DNA from: Pseudomonas sp. GV085
GTDB lineage: Bacteria; Pseudomonadota; Gammaproteobacteria; Pseudomonadales; Pseudomonadaceae
Direction: 5' to 3'
Assembly (NCBI RefSeq): GCF_003050925.1
Contig: NZ_QAOV01000008.1
Span: 124,001-188,000, forward strand
DNA: 64,000 nt
Shown: positions 1-8,356 of the stretch, piece after piece
Layout of the letters: each line of letters starts with the position of its first letter
How positions within the stretch are numbered: the stretch's first letter is position 1
Notes under the pieces: model-generated
Database searches by the model: none
Told to the model about the DNA's origin: nothing
What the model saw: only the letters and a program-made list of their open reading frames with translations
Program-made: the position numbers and the translations under genes

Positions 1-518
1 ACACCAGAACGAAAGGCCAATGCCCAACCTATGCCGATGACCATCATCCCCAGGTAACTGGGGTTGCGCAGGTTGCGGTAAATCCCGTCGGTGACCAGCC
101 GATGCCCCGGCTGAATGGCCACCAGCCCGCTGAAGCGCTTGCCCAGCACAAACACCGGCCACAACCGCAGCGCGCCGCCGACGACGAACAAGAGTGCGCC
201 GAGCCAGCGCATGCCTTCACCGCCAAAAGTCCAGAAATCGATGCGGTCGGTATAAGCCGGCAGAAAGCCGCTCAGTAAACCGATCACGCCGAAGGCCGGA
301 ATGACCCAGCGGTTGGCCCGGTCTTCGCGTTCCCCCGAACTCAGGTTGACCTCGGTGAACAGAGAAACGACAGCCATGATCAGAGTGGCCAGGGCAACGA
401 CGACCAGTGAACCGTGGCTGAAATAGGCTGCGAAACCACCCAGTCCCCAGATCGCCAGGGCGAGGTAGGCGAGGGTGCTGACGACGGCGAAAAATGCCAG
501 TTTGGCCGAAATTTTCAT
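1..518 (-). CDS. Isoprenylcysteine carboxyl methyltransferase (ICMT/PEMT)-like membrane protein, partial
   Basis: The reading frame runs from an ATG at 518 off the left edge of the window, so only the first ~172 residues are present. Four to five hydrophobic stretches are visible. The last visible part reads VTDGIYRNLRNPSYLG, which matches the conserved region of the ICMT/PEMT family, where the arginine-asparagine-proline turn helps form the S-adenosylmethionine pocket. The family methylates lipids or prenylated or small substrates at the membrane; the substrate here is unknown. The C-terminal catalytic end is not in the window. Confidence 0.75.
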   Translation of the reverse strand, partial: MKISAKLAFFAVVSTLAYLALAIWGLGGFAAYFSHGSLVVVALATLIMAVVSLFTEVNLSSGEREDRANRWVIPAFGVIGLLSGFLPAYTDRIDFWTFGGEGMRWLGALLFVVGGALRLWPVFVLGKRFSGLVAIQPGHRLVTDGIYRNLRNPSYLGMMVIGIGWALAFRSG

Positions 519-540
519 GGTGCCTCCGCGAACAGGCTTA

Positions 541-620
541 CGCAGGAGCTGCCGTAGGCTGCGATCTTTTGATCGTTCTTTGGCCTTCGAGTTTCCATGG
601 GTAAAAGATCGCAACCTGCG
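541..620. repeat. REP element pair (GCAGCCTGCGGCAGCTCC family)
   Basis: A left arm (GGAGCTGCCGTAGGCTGCGATC) and an inverted, diverged right arm (AAAAGATCGCAACCTGCG) are separated by about 35 bases. It lies between two divergent genes and belongs to the same family as the elements at 11063, 15943, 26018 and 60638. Confidence 0.8.
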
Positions 621-734
621 CCGGACCGCCGGGACGGTCGCCCCGAGGGCGGGTGAACTAAGCTTGGGAGAGTGGACCGTTCACCGCCGGCTCGCACGAG
701 TTCGACGAGCCGGTGGCGTGAAACAGGAGCCTGT

Positions 735-1667
735 ATGCTTCACATCCGCACGCCTTTGATCCTGCACCCTGGCCTGTCGACTCCGACCCGCCGTATCTGG
801 CTGAAACTGGAAAACCTGCAACCTGGCGGCTCGTTCAAAATACGCGGCATTGGCTTGCTGTGCAGCCGGGCGGCGCAGCAGGGCAAGCGCAAGGTGGTCT
901 GCCCCTCCGGCGGTAACGCGGGACTGGCCACGGCCATGGCCGCTGCATGCCTGGGGCTCAAGGCATGCATCGTGGTGCCGCACACCACCCCGCAAAGCAC
1001 CCGGGCGCGGATCAGCAATACCGGCGCCGAGGTGATCGTGCACGGCAAGGTCTGGGACGAAGCCAATCAACGGGCACGGGAACTCGCCCAGGACCCACGC
1101 AGTGAATTCGTGCCGGCCTTCGACCACCCGGTGTTGTGGGAAGGGCACAGCACCATGGTCGATGAAATTCTTGAAGACTGCCCGCCAGTGGATGTGCTGG
1201 TGACATCGGTGGGCGGTGGTGGCTTGCTGGCGGGGCTGCTCACCGGCCTGATTCGTCATCGGCACACCGATTGCCGCATCGTAGCCTGTGAAACCGAAGG
1301 CGCGGCGTCGTTCGCCGCGGCGGTGGCGGCCGGGCACCCGGTCAAACTGCCGAAAATCGACACCGTCGCCACGTCTCTGGGCGCCGCGCAAGTGGCCGCC
1401 TGGCCGGTCAGGCACATCGGCGATTTCTCCCATGAGTGCGTGGTGCTCAGTGATGATGAGGCGATCATGGGCGTGGTGCGTTACGCCAATGATTTGCGTC
1501 AGCTGGTCGAACCGGCATGCGGGGTTTCATTGGCGATTGCCTACCTGGATCACCCGGCGATTGCCGACGCCAATGACGTGGTGATCGTGGTGTGCGGCGG
1601 GGTGAGTATCAACGCGCAACTCGTGGCCGGATGGGCACGCATGTCCACTGGCACGCACGCAAGGTAG
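735..1667 (+). CDS. PLP-dependent serine/threonine dehydratase-like enzyme
   Basis: The 310-residue protein starts at ATG 735, preceded by AGGAG at a good distance; a longer in-frame start has no such site. It has the fold-type II PLP signature: GGSFKIRG near residue 35, where the lysine would form the Schiff base, SGGNAG at 58-63 for the substrate carboxylate, and a glycine-rich VGGGGLLAG loop near 160 for the phosphate of PLP. The family deaminates L-serine or L-threonine to 2-oxo acids; related members are D-serine dehydratases and cysteine synthases. The exact substrate cannot be read from the sequence. It stands alone, with a REP upstream. Confidence 0.85.
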   Translation: MLHIRTPLILHPGLSTPTRRIWLKLENLQPGGSFKIRGIGLLCSRAAQQGKRKVVCPSGGNAGLATAMAAACLGLKACIVVPHTTPQSTRARISNTGAEVIVHGKVWDEANQRARELAQDPRSEFVPAFDHPVLWEGHSTMVDEILEDCPPVDVLVTSVGGGGLLAGLLTGLIRHRHTDCRIVACETEGAASFAAAVAAGHPVKLPKIDTVATSLGAAQVAAWPVRHIGDFSHECVVLSDDEAIMGVVRYANDLRQLVEPACGVSLAIAYLDHPAIADANDVVIVVCGGVSINAQLVAGWARMSTGTHAR

Positions 1668-1720
1668 GGCCGCAAACGCTATCCCGGTGTCACAAGCCCC
1701 ACCGCTGGCGATGACGATCT

Positions 1721-2041
1721 TCAGTGACCGGTGACAACGCCTTCCTGGACGAGAATGGCGCGCGCCAGGTCTTCGTCGCTTGCGTTGTTGAGGGCGGGAT
1801 TGTCCTGACGGACTTTTTTCAACAGTGCCTCCAGATAAGCACCACGAATCGCACCGCCACTGGCGACGAAGCTGGACGCGTCATCCCGGGCGGGAATCAT
1901 GAGTTTGTCGTCTTTGAACGTCGAATAAAGCGAGGCGGAAACCCCGGCCGAGGTGGCGACATCTTCGGCATCCACTTTAGCCAGAGCGGAACCGACGGGC
2001 AAACAAAGCAGCAGGGAAGAAAGGATAAACATGCGGCGCAT
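1721..2041 (-). CDS. DUF2388 family small exported protein
   Basis: This is a 106-residue protein with a clear signal peptide (MRRMFILSSLLLCLPVGSALA, cleavage expected after ALA). The start at 2041 is chosen because TTGGAGG lies eight bases upstream; the frame also stays open further upstream. The mature part contains the Ser/Ala-rich SAGVSASLYSTF and the SSFVASGGAIRGAYLEAL motif, as I recall from the Pseudomonas DUF2388 (TIGR02448) family. The function of this family is unknown. The protein is probably periplasmic. Confidence 0.8.
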   Translation of the reverse strand: MRRMFILSSLLLCLPVGSALAKVDAEDVATSAGVSASLYSTFKDDKLMIPARDDASSFVASGGAIRGAYLEALLKKVRQDNPALNNASDEDLARAILVQEGVVTGH

Positions 2042-2231
2042 GATGGTGTCCTCCAACAGCATGGAGCATAAGGGAAATACCACATAGTTTAGGATGCATG
2101 GCAATCGCCGAGAGTTCCCCGGCACTGCCGACTGTGTATATGGACGGGGGACTTCATGGCCTTGTCACTGGCGATTTTCTCAAGCCTGATCGACTATCGA
2201 CAGCCAGAACGGGTGTGAGAGGGCAGGATCG

Positions 2232-3341
2232 TTGAACGTCGATATTCAAAGCGTGGTGATCGGGGCTGGCGTCGTCGGATTGGCAGTGGCCAGGGCCTTG
2301 GCCATGAGCGGGCGCGACGTGTTGGTGGTCGAGGCCGGTGAGGGCATCGGCATGGGCATCAGCTCGCGTAACTCGCAAGTGATTCACGCCGGTATCTATT
2401 ACCCGGGCGGCAGCCTCAAGGCGCGGTTGTGCGTGGAGGGTAAGCAGCGTCTCTATGCTTATTGCGATGAGCACGGTGTTGATTACCGGCGCGTCGGCAA
2501 GCTGATCGTGGCCACCGATGAGCCGCAGCGCACGGCTTTGCAGCGTCTGTTGGCGCAGGGGCGTCTTAACGGCGTCGATGACCTGCAATGGCTGGATGGC
2601 GCACAGGCCCGGGCGCTTGAACCGGCGTTGTCCTGCGTCGCGGCGCTGTGGTCGCCGTCTACCGGCATCGTCGACTCCCACGCCCTGATGCTGGCGCTTC
2701 AGGGCGATGCCGAGCGGTTCGCCGCGACGCTGGCCTTGCGCACACCGCTGCTGTCGGCCCGTTGCATGGAGCAGGGCTTCGAGCTGCGCATGGGCGGCAG
2801 TGAGCCCATGACCCTGTGCTGCCGCGAATTGATCAACTGCGCGGGGCTGTCCGCACCCGAGGTGGCGCGCGCTATTGTCGGTCTGCCTGGGCAATTCATT
2901 CCCCGGGCGCATTTGTGCAAGGGCAGTTATTTCAGTTTCAGCGGCCGGGCGCCGTTTCGCCACTTGGTGTATCCGGCCCCGGAGAGCGCGGGACTGGGTG
3001 TGCACATGACGCTCGACCTGGGCGGGCAGGCGCGCTTCGGGCCGGATGTCGAATGGGTCGAGCACATCGATTACCGCGTCGAACCCCGCCGGGCCGAAGG
3101 GTTCTATCAGGCGATCCGCCGTTATTGGCCGGGTTTGCCGGACAACAGCCTGCAACCGGCCTACAGCGGCATTCGCCCGAAAATCAGCGGGCCGACCGAG
3201 CCGGCCGCCGATTTTCTCATCAGCGGATGCGCCGTACATGGCGTGCCGGGGCTGGTGAATCTGTTCGGCATCGAATCACCGGGGCTGACCAGTTGCCTGG
3301 CGCTGGCCGAACAGGTAGTAAAACGCCTGGACGACCGATGA
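2232..3341 (+). CDS. FAD-dependent oxidoreductase, L-2-hydroxyglutarate oxidase (LhgO)-like
   Basis: The 369-residue protein most likely starts at TTG 2232, because the dinucleotide-binding GAGVVGLAVARAL motif begins only ten residues later and no ATG lies between. The GISSRNSQVIHAGIYYP segment is typical of the L-2-hydroxyglutarate dehydrogenase/oxidase branch of the DAO family, and a GIRPKISGP motif sits near the C-terminus. The family oxidises L-2-hydroxyglutarate or related 2-hydroxy acids and passes electrons to the membrane quinone pool. It appears monocistronic and is followed 72 bases later by a DinB gene. Confidence 0.85.
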   Translation: MNVDIQSVVIGAGVVGLAVARALAMSGRDVLVVEAGEGIGMGISSRNSQVIHAGIYYPGGSLKARLCVEGKQRLYAYCDEHGVDYRRVGKLIVATDEPQRTALQRLLAQGRLNGVDDLQWLDGAQARALEPALSCVAALWSPSTGIVDSHALMLALQGDAERFAATLALRTPLLSARCMEQGFELRMGGSEPMTLCCRELINCAGLSAPEVARAIVGLPGQFIPRAHLCKGSYFSFSGRAPFRHLVYPAPESAGLGVHMTLDLGGQARFGPDVEWVEHIDYRVEPRRAEGFYQAIRRYWPGLPDNSLQPAYSGIRPKISGPTEPAADFLISGCAVHGVPGLVNLFGIESPGLTSCLALAEQVVKRLDDR

Positions 3342-3413
3342 TCAGGGCTGGTACTGCCTTGCGGGCATTGGGTCTATGCTAGGGAGTGCGCTTACTGCCA
3401 TCGGAGAACTCTG

Positions 3414-4010
3414 ATGATCACCGTACGCACTGCCTGTCTGCTGGCTGATTACAAACGCTGGGCCAATCAGCGCCTCTTTGACAGCCTCGCAGCGCTCCCT
3501 CCGGGGGAAGTCAAAAAAGAACGGGTGTCGGTGTTCAAAAACATGATCGGCACCCTCAATCACGTCTACGTGGTCGATTGCATCTGGCAGGCGCACCTCG
3601 AAGGCCGGGGGCATGGCTTCAAGACCTCACACGACCTGCTGCATGCCGATCTGTCCGAACTGCGCATGGCGCAAAAAGAGATCGATCGCTGGTATTGCGA
3701 CTGGAGCGCCCGGCAAACCGATGCCTCCCTGGACAAGCCCCTGGAATTCACTTTTGTCTCTGGCGAAAGCGGCACCATGAGCGCCGGCGCGATGCTGATG
3801 CACGTGGTCAACCACGCCAGCTATCACCGTGGCTGGGTGGTGCAGATGTACTTCGAGATTCCGGCCATGCCACCGGTGACCGACATGCCGGTGTATTTGC
3901 GCGAGTCCGAGCCGTTAGTCCTGCAGTCGATCAATGCCCCGATAGTGGCGCCGCCATGTGCTGTGCAATTTTCGAGCGCAACCAGCGTTCTGCCGGATCG
4001 TTATCGTTGA
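3414..4010 (+). CDS. DinB family protein
   Basis: The 198-residue protein starts with MITVRTACLLADYKRWANQRL, a typical DinB/YfiT-like first helix. HVVNHASYHRG provides the two C-terminal metal-binding histidines, and LNHVYVVDCIW supplies the third. The family forms four-helix bundles with a metal site and includes thiol-dependent S-transferases; the role here is unknown. The last ~27 codons run over the end of the convergent LysR gene, giving an 80-base overlap. That tail (from about SINAPIVAPP) looks unlike the family, so the natural stop may have been lost. Confidence 0.8.
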   Translation: MITVRTACLLADYKRWANQRLFDSLAALPPGEVKKERVSVFKNMIGTLNHVYVVDCIWQAHLEGRGHGFKTSHDLLHADLSELRMAQKEIDRWYCDWSARQTDASLDKPLEFTFVSGESGTMSAGAMLMHVVNHASYHRGWVVQMYFEIPAMPPVTDMPVYLRESEPLVLQSINAPIVAPPCAVQFSSATSVLPDRYR

Positions 4011-4851
4011 CCCCGTTCCAGACCATCGACAGTTCGGACAGCTTGATATCGAACGGCGCGTCGTCTGCCCGCAGCTGACTGCTGCCTTCGATCAACGCAC
4101 TGGCCGCGTAATCCGGCACGGTGGCGAGCATGTCTGTACCCGCCAGCAAGGCCCGCAACCCCGCGAACTGTGGCACCGCCAGCACCACCCGGCGCGAACG
4201 GCCGATCCGTGCCAGGTCGTTGTCGATGGCACCGCTCAAGTCCCCGGAGAACGACACCAGCGCGTGAGGGCGTTCGCAGAACTCGTCCAGGGTCAACGGA
4301 CCCGGACGATCATCGCCGCGCAGGATCTTCACACTCAAGTCGCGCAACTTCTTGCGCTTGGCATTGGCCGGCAATTCGGTGGTGTAGCTGATGCCGACGG
4401 AAATCTCGCCGCTGGCCAGCATCGATGGCATCAGCAGGAAATTCACCCGGCGCACCACCACCACAACGTTCTGCGCCTCTTCACGAATCTGCTTGAGCAG
4501 CGGTGGAAACAGCCCGAACTCGGCGTCGTCGGACAGACCGATGCGAAACACATCGCGGCTGGTGGAGGGCTCGAAATCCTTGGCCCGGCTGACTGCCCCG
4601 GAAATGGTGTCCATCGCCGGCTGCAATTCCTTGAGAATCTGCAACGCCCGCAGGGTCGGCTCCAGGGTGCGTCCGTTGCGCACCAGCAACGGGTCGTCGA
4701 ATAGATCGCGCAACCTTGCCAGCGCCGCGCTGACAGCGGGCTGGCCGAGGAACAGTTTTTCCCCGGCCCGGGTCAGGTTCTTTTCGAACATCAGGGTTTC
4801 GAAAATCACCAGCAGGTTCATGTCCACGCGGCGCAGGTCGTTGCGGTTCAT
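3931..4851 (-). CDS. LysR family transcriptional regulator
   Basis: The 306-residue protein begins with a LysR winged helix-turn-helix (about residues 9-68; LTRAGEKLFLGQPAVSAALARLRDLF), followed by a substrate-binding domain. The N-terminal wording (MNLLVIFETLMFEKNLTRAGEKL) is that of the NodD/PcpR/LinR-like subgroup. It is divergent from the broken aldo-keto reductase and the SDR that begin at 5182 and 5599, so it probably regulated them. The 330-base gap between them is now filled with REP elements. Confidence 0.9.
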   Translation of the reverse strand: MNRNDLRRVDMNLLVIFETLMFEKNLTRAGEKLFLGQPAVSAALARLRDLFDDPLLVRNGRTLEPTLRALQILKELQPAMDTISGAVSRAKDFEPSTSRDVFRIGLSDDAEFGLFPPLLKQIREEAQNVVVVVRRVNFLLMPSMLASGEISVGISYTTELPANAKRKKLRDLSVKILRGDDRPGPLTLDEFCERPHALVSFSGDLSGAIDNDLARIGRSRRVVLAVPQFAGLRALLAGTDMLATVPDYAASALIEGSSQLRADDAPFDIKLSELSMVWNGVNDNDPAERWLRSKIAQHMAAPLSGH

Positions 4852-4928
4852 GGTGGTGGCTCGCTGGGGGTTGGGGTCTTTTCAGTAAAGCAGCAAACCC
4901 TGCGGAATCTGGAATTCGCTGATGACCT

Positions 4929-5030
4929 GTAGGAGCGAGCCTGCTCCGGGCGGCGTTCCGACGATAGCGGTGGGTCAGCCACATGGATGCTGGATGTGCC
5001 GCCGCCATCGCGAGCAGGCTCGCTCCCACA
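4929..5030. repeat. REPIN (GAGCAGGCTCGC family), copy 1 of a duplicated unit
   Basis: The element has arms GTAGGAGCGAGCCTGCTC and GAGCAGGCTCGCTCCCAC in inverted orientation, with a spacer holding CGGGCGGCGTTCCGACG. Bases 4966-5024 recur exactly at 5097-5155. Confidence 0.85.
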
Positions 5031-5080
5031 CGGGATCTCCAGCGAGCACAAATGCTGCGTACGACACCAATCAACTGGGG

Positions 5081-5160
5081 CGGGCTTGCTCGCGAAAGCG
5101 GTGGGTCAGCCACATGGATGCTGGATGTGCCGCCGCCATCGCGAGCAGGCTCGCTTGTAT
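5081..5160. repeat. REPIN (GAGCAGGCTCGC family), copy 2 of a duplicated unit
   Basis: A shortened left arm (GGGCTTGCTCGCGAAAGC) is followed by 59 bases identical to 4966-5024. The 131-base offset of two identical segments shows a recent local duplication or REPIN insertion. Confidence 0.85.
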
Positions 5161-5181
5161 GGTAGGACTTGAAGGGGGGGC

Positions 5182-5598
5182 GTGAACAAGGTTGAGCCAT
5201 GTGAGCTGACCCTTGATCTGAGCGAAGCGCAGCCGGACGGTTTTCTGCTGGCGGGTCGCTACACTCTTCTCGATCATGATCGCGCCTTGCAGCGCTTGAT
5301 GGACGCCGCCCTGGCGCAGAACGTCGAGATCGTGGTCGGCGGCCCGTACAGCTCGGGCATTCTGGCCGGTGGCGCACACATCGAATACCAGAAGGCCAGC
5401 CCGGCGATTATCAGCAAGGTCGAGCAGATCAAACGCATCGCGGCGGCCCATGGTGTTGATATCAAGGCTGCGGTGTTGCAATTTTCGTTGGCGAACCCGG
5501 CAATGGCGGCGGTGATTCCCGCTGCGTTCTGGCAGGCGATGCGTGAGGCGAAGCTGGTTTCCGAGCGCGCACCCTTGCCCCCTCATTGGAGCTTGAGC
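5182..5598 (+). pseudogene. Aldo-keto reductase C-terminal remnant (D-threo-aldose dehydrogenase type)
   Basis: About 139 codons encode the last third of an aldo-keto reductase: FLLAGRYTLLDHD, VVGGPYSSGILAGG and AAVLQFSLANPAMAAVIP match the C-terminal barrel strands of D-threo-aldose/L-fucose dehydrogenases. The N-terminal ~200 residues, including the catalytic Asp-Tyr-Lys-His region, are missing and REP repeats occupy their place. The frame has no stop and reads straight into the SDR gene, giving an apparent 407-codon ORF. Because the SDR has its own ribosome-binding site and ATG at 5599, I read this as a decayed gene rather than a fusion enzyme. Confidence 0.8.
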
Positions 5599-6405
5599 AT
5601 GAAAATTGATTTGAGCGAAAAACTCGCGATCGTCAGCGGCAGTACCGCCGGCATTGGCCTGGGCATCAGCCAGGCACTGGCCGAGGCCGGCGCCACGGTG
5701 GTGGTGATCGGCCGCGACACGGCCAAGGTCGAACAGGCGTTGGCGAGCATTCGCCAACGCGTACCCGGCGCGCAATTGCGCGGCGTGACCGCCGACCTCG
5801 GTACCGCCGAAGGCGCCGAAAGATTGTTCGACGCCGAACCTCGGGCGGACATCCTGGTGAACAACCTCGGGATCTTCAACACAGTGGATTTCTTCGACGC
5901 CCCGGACAGTGAGTGGACACGCTTCTACGAGGTCAACGTGATCTCCGGCGTGCGTCTGTCGCGGCATTACACGCCGCAAATGGTCAAGCAGGGCTGGGGC
6001 CGGGTGATCTTCCTGTCTTCGGAGTCCGGCGTGGCGACCCCGGCGGACATGATCAACTACGGCGTGACCAAAAGCGCCAACCTGGCGGTGTCCCATGGCC
6101 TGGCCAAACGCCTGGCCGGCACCGGCGTGACGGTCAACGCGATCCTGCCCGGCCCGACCTTTACCGATGGCCTGGAAGACATGCTCAAGGACGCCACCGC
6201 CGAATCCGGGCGCAGCGCCCGGGACGAAGCCGATGCGTTCGTGCGCAAGGCCCGGCCGACGTCGATCATCCAGCGCGTGGCGGATGTCGAGGAAGTCGCC
6301 AATCTGGTGGCCTACATCGCCTCGCCGTTATCCTCGGCCACCACAGGCGCGGCCAGGCTGTCGACGGCGGTGTCGTCGACAGCCTGGCCATCTGAACCTT
6401 ATTGA
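5599..6405 (+). CDS. SDR family oxidoreductase with a frameshifted C-terminus
   Basis: The protein starts at ATG 5599 with TTGGAG upstream. It has the Rossmann motif GSTAGIGLG, NNLG, the catalytic FLSSESG serine region and YGVTK (catalytic Tyr and Lys), so it is a classical short-chain dehydrogenase. The normal family ending, a VDGG motif followed by a few residues, is absent from this frame, which ends ARLSTAVSSTAWPSEPY. In the neighbouring frame the expected QAVDGGVVDSLAI and stop (at 6395) are intact. A single missing base near 6345-6352 (GGCCAGG instead of GGCCCAGG) explains this. It is either a sequencing error or a young mutation. Substrate unknown. Confidence 0.8.
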   Translation: MKIDLSEKLAIVSGSTAGIGLGISQALAEAGATVVVIGRDTAKVEQALASIRQRVPGAQLRGVTADLGTAEGAERLFDAEPRADILVNNLGIFNTVDFFDAPDSEWTRFYEVNVISGVRLSRHYTPQMVKQGWGRVIFLSSESGVATPADMINYGVTKSANLAVSHGLAKRLAGTGVTVNAILPGPTFTDGLEDMLKDATAESGRSARDEADAFVRKARPTSIIQRVADVEEVANLVAYIASPLSSATTGAARLSTAVSSTAWPSEPY

Positions 6406-6421
6406 TTGGAGAAAGTATTTC

Positions 6422-6832
6422 ATGGCAACTGCATCAGCCTTCATCGACATCCCGGCTTCGGCCGAACAGGACTGGCAATTGATTGGCGGTTTCAACTCGC
6501 TGCCGGACTGGCTGCCGTTCATTCCCAGGAGCGAACTCAGCGAAGGCGGGCGCGTGCGCAGTCTGCAAACGGCGGACGGTGCGGTGGTAATCGAACGCCT
6601 GCAAGCCTTCGACAATGCAGGTCAGACCTACAGCTACTCGATTTTGCAGGCACCCTTTCCAGCGACTGATTATCTGGCGACGATCAAGGTTCAAGCCCAA
6701 GGCGAGGGCGCGCGGGTGACCTGGTCCGGGCGGTTTGAACCGGTGGGGGTGAGCAACGAGGAAGTGGAGGCGTTGTTTAACGGTATCTATCAGGGTGGGC
6801 TTGAGGCGTTGCGGGCCAATTACCCGGCTTGA
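6422..6832 (+). CDS. SRPBCC family protein
   Basis: The 136-residue protein starts at ATG 6422, with GGAGAAAG upstream and only 16 bases after the SDR stop, so the two are probably co-transcribed. The opening ASAFIDIPASAEQDWQLIGGF, the central aromatic WLPFIP and the WSGRFEP strand match the SRPBCC/START-like polyketide cyclase and lipid-transport fold. The family binds hydrophobic ligands in a deep cavity; no specific ligand can be assigned. REP repeats follow the gene. Confidence 0.8.
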   Translation: MATASAFIDIPASAEQDWQLIGGFNSLPDWLPFIPRSELSEGGRVRSLQTADGAVVIERLQAFDNAGQTYSYSILQAPFPATDYLATIKVQAQGEGARVTWSGRFEPVGVSNEEVEALFNGIYQGGLEALRANYPA

Positions 6833-6850
6833 TAAACACCAGCAATCCCT

Positions 6851-6952
6851 TGTAGGAGCGAGCCTGCTCGCGATGGACGCAAGGTCGACGTGTCGAATCA
6901 GACTGCACGCGTTATCGTTGACGTCCATCGCGAGCAGGCTCGCTCCTACAGG
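6851..6952. repeat. REPIN (GAGCAGGCTCGC family)
   Basis: Two well-preserved inverted arms (TGTAGGAGCGAGCCTGCTCGCGATGG and its complement) flank a ~50-base spacer. It sits between two convergent genes. Confidence 0.9.
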
Positions 6953-6961
6953 GGATCAATT

Positions 6962-8356
6962 TCAGGCTTGAGGAATCAGACTCTCCCGACAATCGAGCAC
7001 CAGCCGTGCGCCGCCCAGTTCGCTGGTGCCCACCTCCAGGGTAAACCCGTGCAGGCTGACAATCGCCGCGACGATGGACAGCCCCAGCCCGAAGCCGCTC
7101 TTTTGATTGCCCGCCTCGGCACGGTAGAAACGCTGGAACACCGCTTCACGTTCCGCCTCGGGAATGCCCGGGCCGGAGTCGAGCACTTCGATCCGCGTGT
7201 GCCCGCCAGCATTGATCCCGCGCAAGATCACCGCGCCACCGGGCGGAGTGAATTTGATCGAGTTGCTGAGCAGGTTCGCCACGGCTTCGAACAGCAGTGC
7301 GCGGTCGCCATTGAGGGGGGGCAATGACGCGGGCAGGTGCAGTTGGAACACCAGGCCGTCGTCTTCCGCCAGGGGCAGATAGAACTCATGCAGCTCTTGC
7401 AACAGCGACACCGGGTCCAGTTGCACGAAACCGGAACGACGCTGGCGATCTTCCAGTTCGGAAATCCGCAACAAGCCACGGAAACGCGCCATCAACGTGT
7501 CGGCCTCGGCCAGCACCAGGTCCAGTTGCATGGCCTGCGGCGAGCCTTCGCCGGCTTGCTGCTGCATGCGGTAAAGCTGCGCGCGCAGACGGGTCAGGGG
7601 CGTGCGCAGGTCATGGGCGATGTTGTCGCACACACCCTTGACCTCGTTCATCAAGCGCTCTATGCGTTCGAGCATGGCGTTGACGATGGCGGCGAGCATG
7701 TCCAGTTCGTCACGCCGGTTGGACAGTGGCAAACGCCGGCTCAGGTCGCCAGCGACGATGGCTTCGGCACTGGCCTGGATCCCGCGAATGCGTCGTAACG
7801 GCCGGCGCCGCAGCAGATACCAGCCGACGATGCCCGGCACGATGGTCAGGGTCACACCCCAGAACAGGGCGTGAAGGATGATCCGGGTGACGGCGAACAG
7901 CGAGCCGTTGTCGCGAACCAGAATCAGCCACCAACCATCGCGGGTCTGGGTCGCCACGGCGTCGCAGCTGTCGTTGGGCAGGGTCGGGTCGTCGGACTCG
8001 GCGCAGTCGCTGAGCGTGTGGATCTTGCCATCGAGCGGCAAGCCGTCCGGAATGTAGCGCAGGGCGCCGCTGAGGTAACGCTGCCGGGCATCGAACAGGC
8101 CGTAGGCGTCGATGCCGCGGATATCGAAGGTCATGCTGACGGCGAGGGCGTCCACCAGTTGCTCGCCCGAGAAGCGCGAAAACAGGTGCTGGCGTTGCAT
8201 CAACGAATGCTTGGCCAGGTTGTCCAGGTAAGCGGAAACCTCGTAGTACATGACCCCCATGAGAATCCCGCTCCAGATCACGAACAGCGAACTGTAGAGC
8301 GCCAGCAGACGGCTGCTGGAAGAGCGCCAGCCTTTAGACGGGTTCGGCAATGACAT
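6962..8356 (-). CDS. Sensor histidine kinase (OmpR-partner type)
   Basis: The 464-residue protein has a transmembrane helix near residues 18-40, a ~120-residue periplasmic sensor region with a likely disulphide pair (SDCAESDDPTLPNDSCDA), a second helix near 162-185 and a HAMP linker. The H box DNIAHDLRTPLTRLRAQ, N box LLSNSIKF, and G boxes DSGPGIP and GFGLGLS show a complete kinase core. It follows its response regulator with a 23-base overlap. The signal is unknown; the acidic Cys-containing sensor loop could respond to a metal or cation, which is inference. Confidence 0.9.
   Translation of the reverse strand: MSLPNPSKGWRSSSSRLLALYSSLFVIWSGILMGVMYYEVSAYLDNLAKHSLMQRQHLFSRFSGEQLVDALAVSMTFDIRGIDAYGLFDARQRYLSGALRYIPDGLPLDGKIHTLSDCAESDDPTLPNDSCDAVATQTRDGWWLILVRDNGSLFAVTRIILHALFWGVTLTIVPGIVGWYLLRRRPLRRIRGIQASAEAIVAGDLSRRLPLSNRRDELDMLAAIVNAMLERIERLMNEVKGVCDNIAHDLRTPLTRLRAQLYRMQQQAGEGSPQAMQLDLVLAEADTLMARFRGLLRISELEDRQRRSGFVQLDPVSLLQELHEFYLPLAEDDGLVFQLHLPASLPPLNGDRALLFEAVANLLSNSIKFTPPGGAVILRGINAGGHTRIEVLDSGPGIPEAEREAVFQRFYRAEAGNQKSGFGLGLSIVAAIVSLHGFTLEVGTSELGGARLVLDCRESLIPQA

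Larger units (their letters stand above)
4852..5181. other. Intergenic region filled by REP elements
   Basis: This 330-base gap separates the LysR gene from the aldo-keto reductase remnant. It consists mainly of the repeats annotated at 4929-5030 and 5081-5160. No intact upstream part of the reductase remains, and I see no convincing promoter for the downstream genes. Confidence 0.7.

Noticed and set aside
5182..6405. A 407-codon aldo-keto reductase/SDR fusion enzyme
   Set aside because: The reductase part lacks its catalytic N-terminal two thirds. The SDR has its own ribosome-binding site and ATG at 5599, so read-through is accidental.
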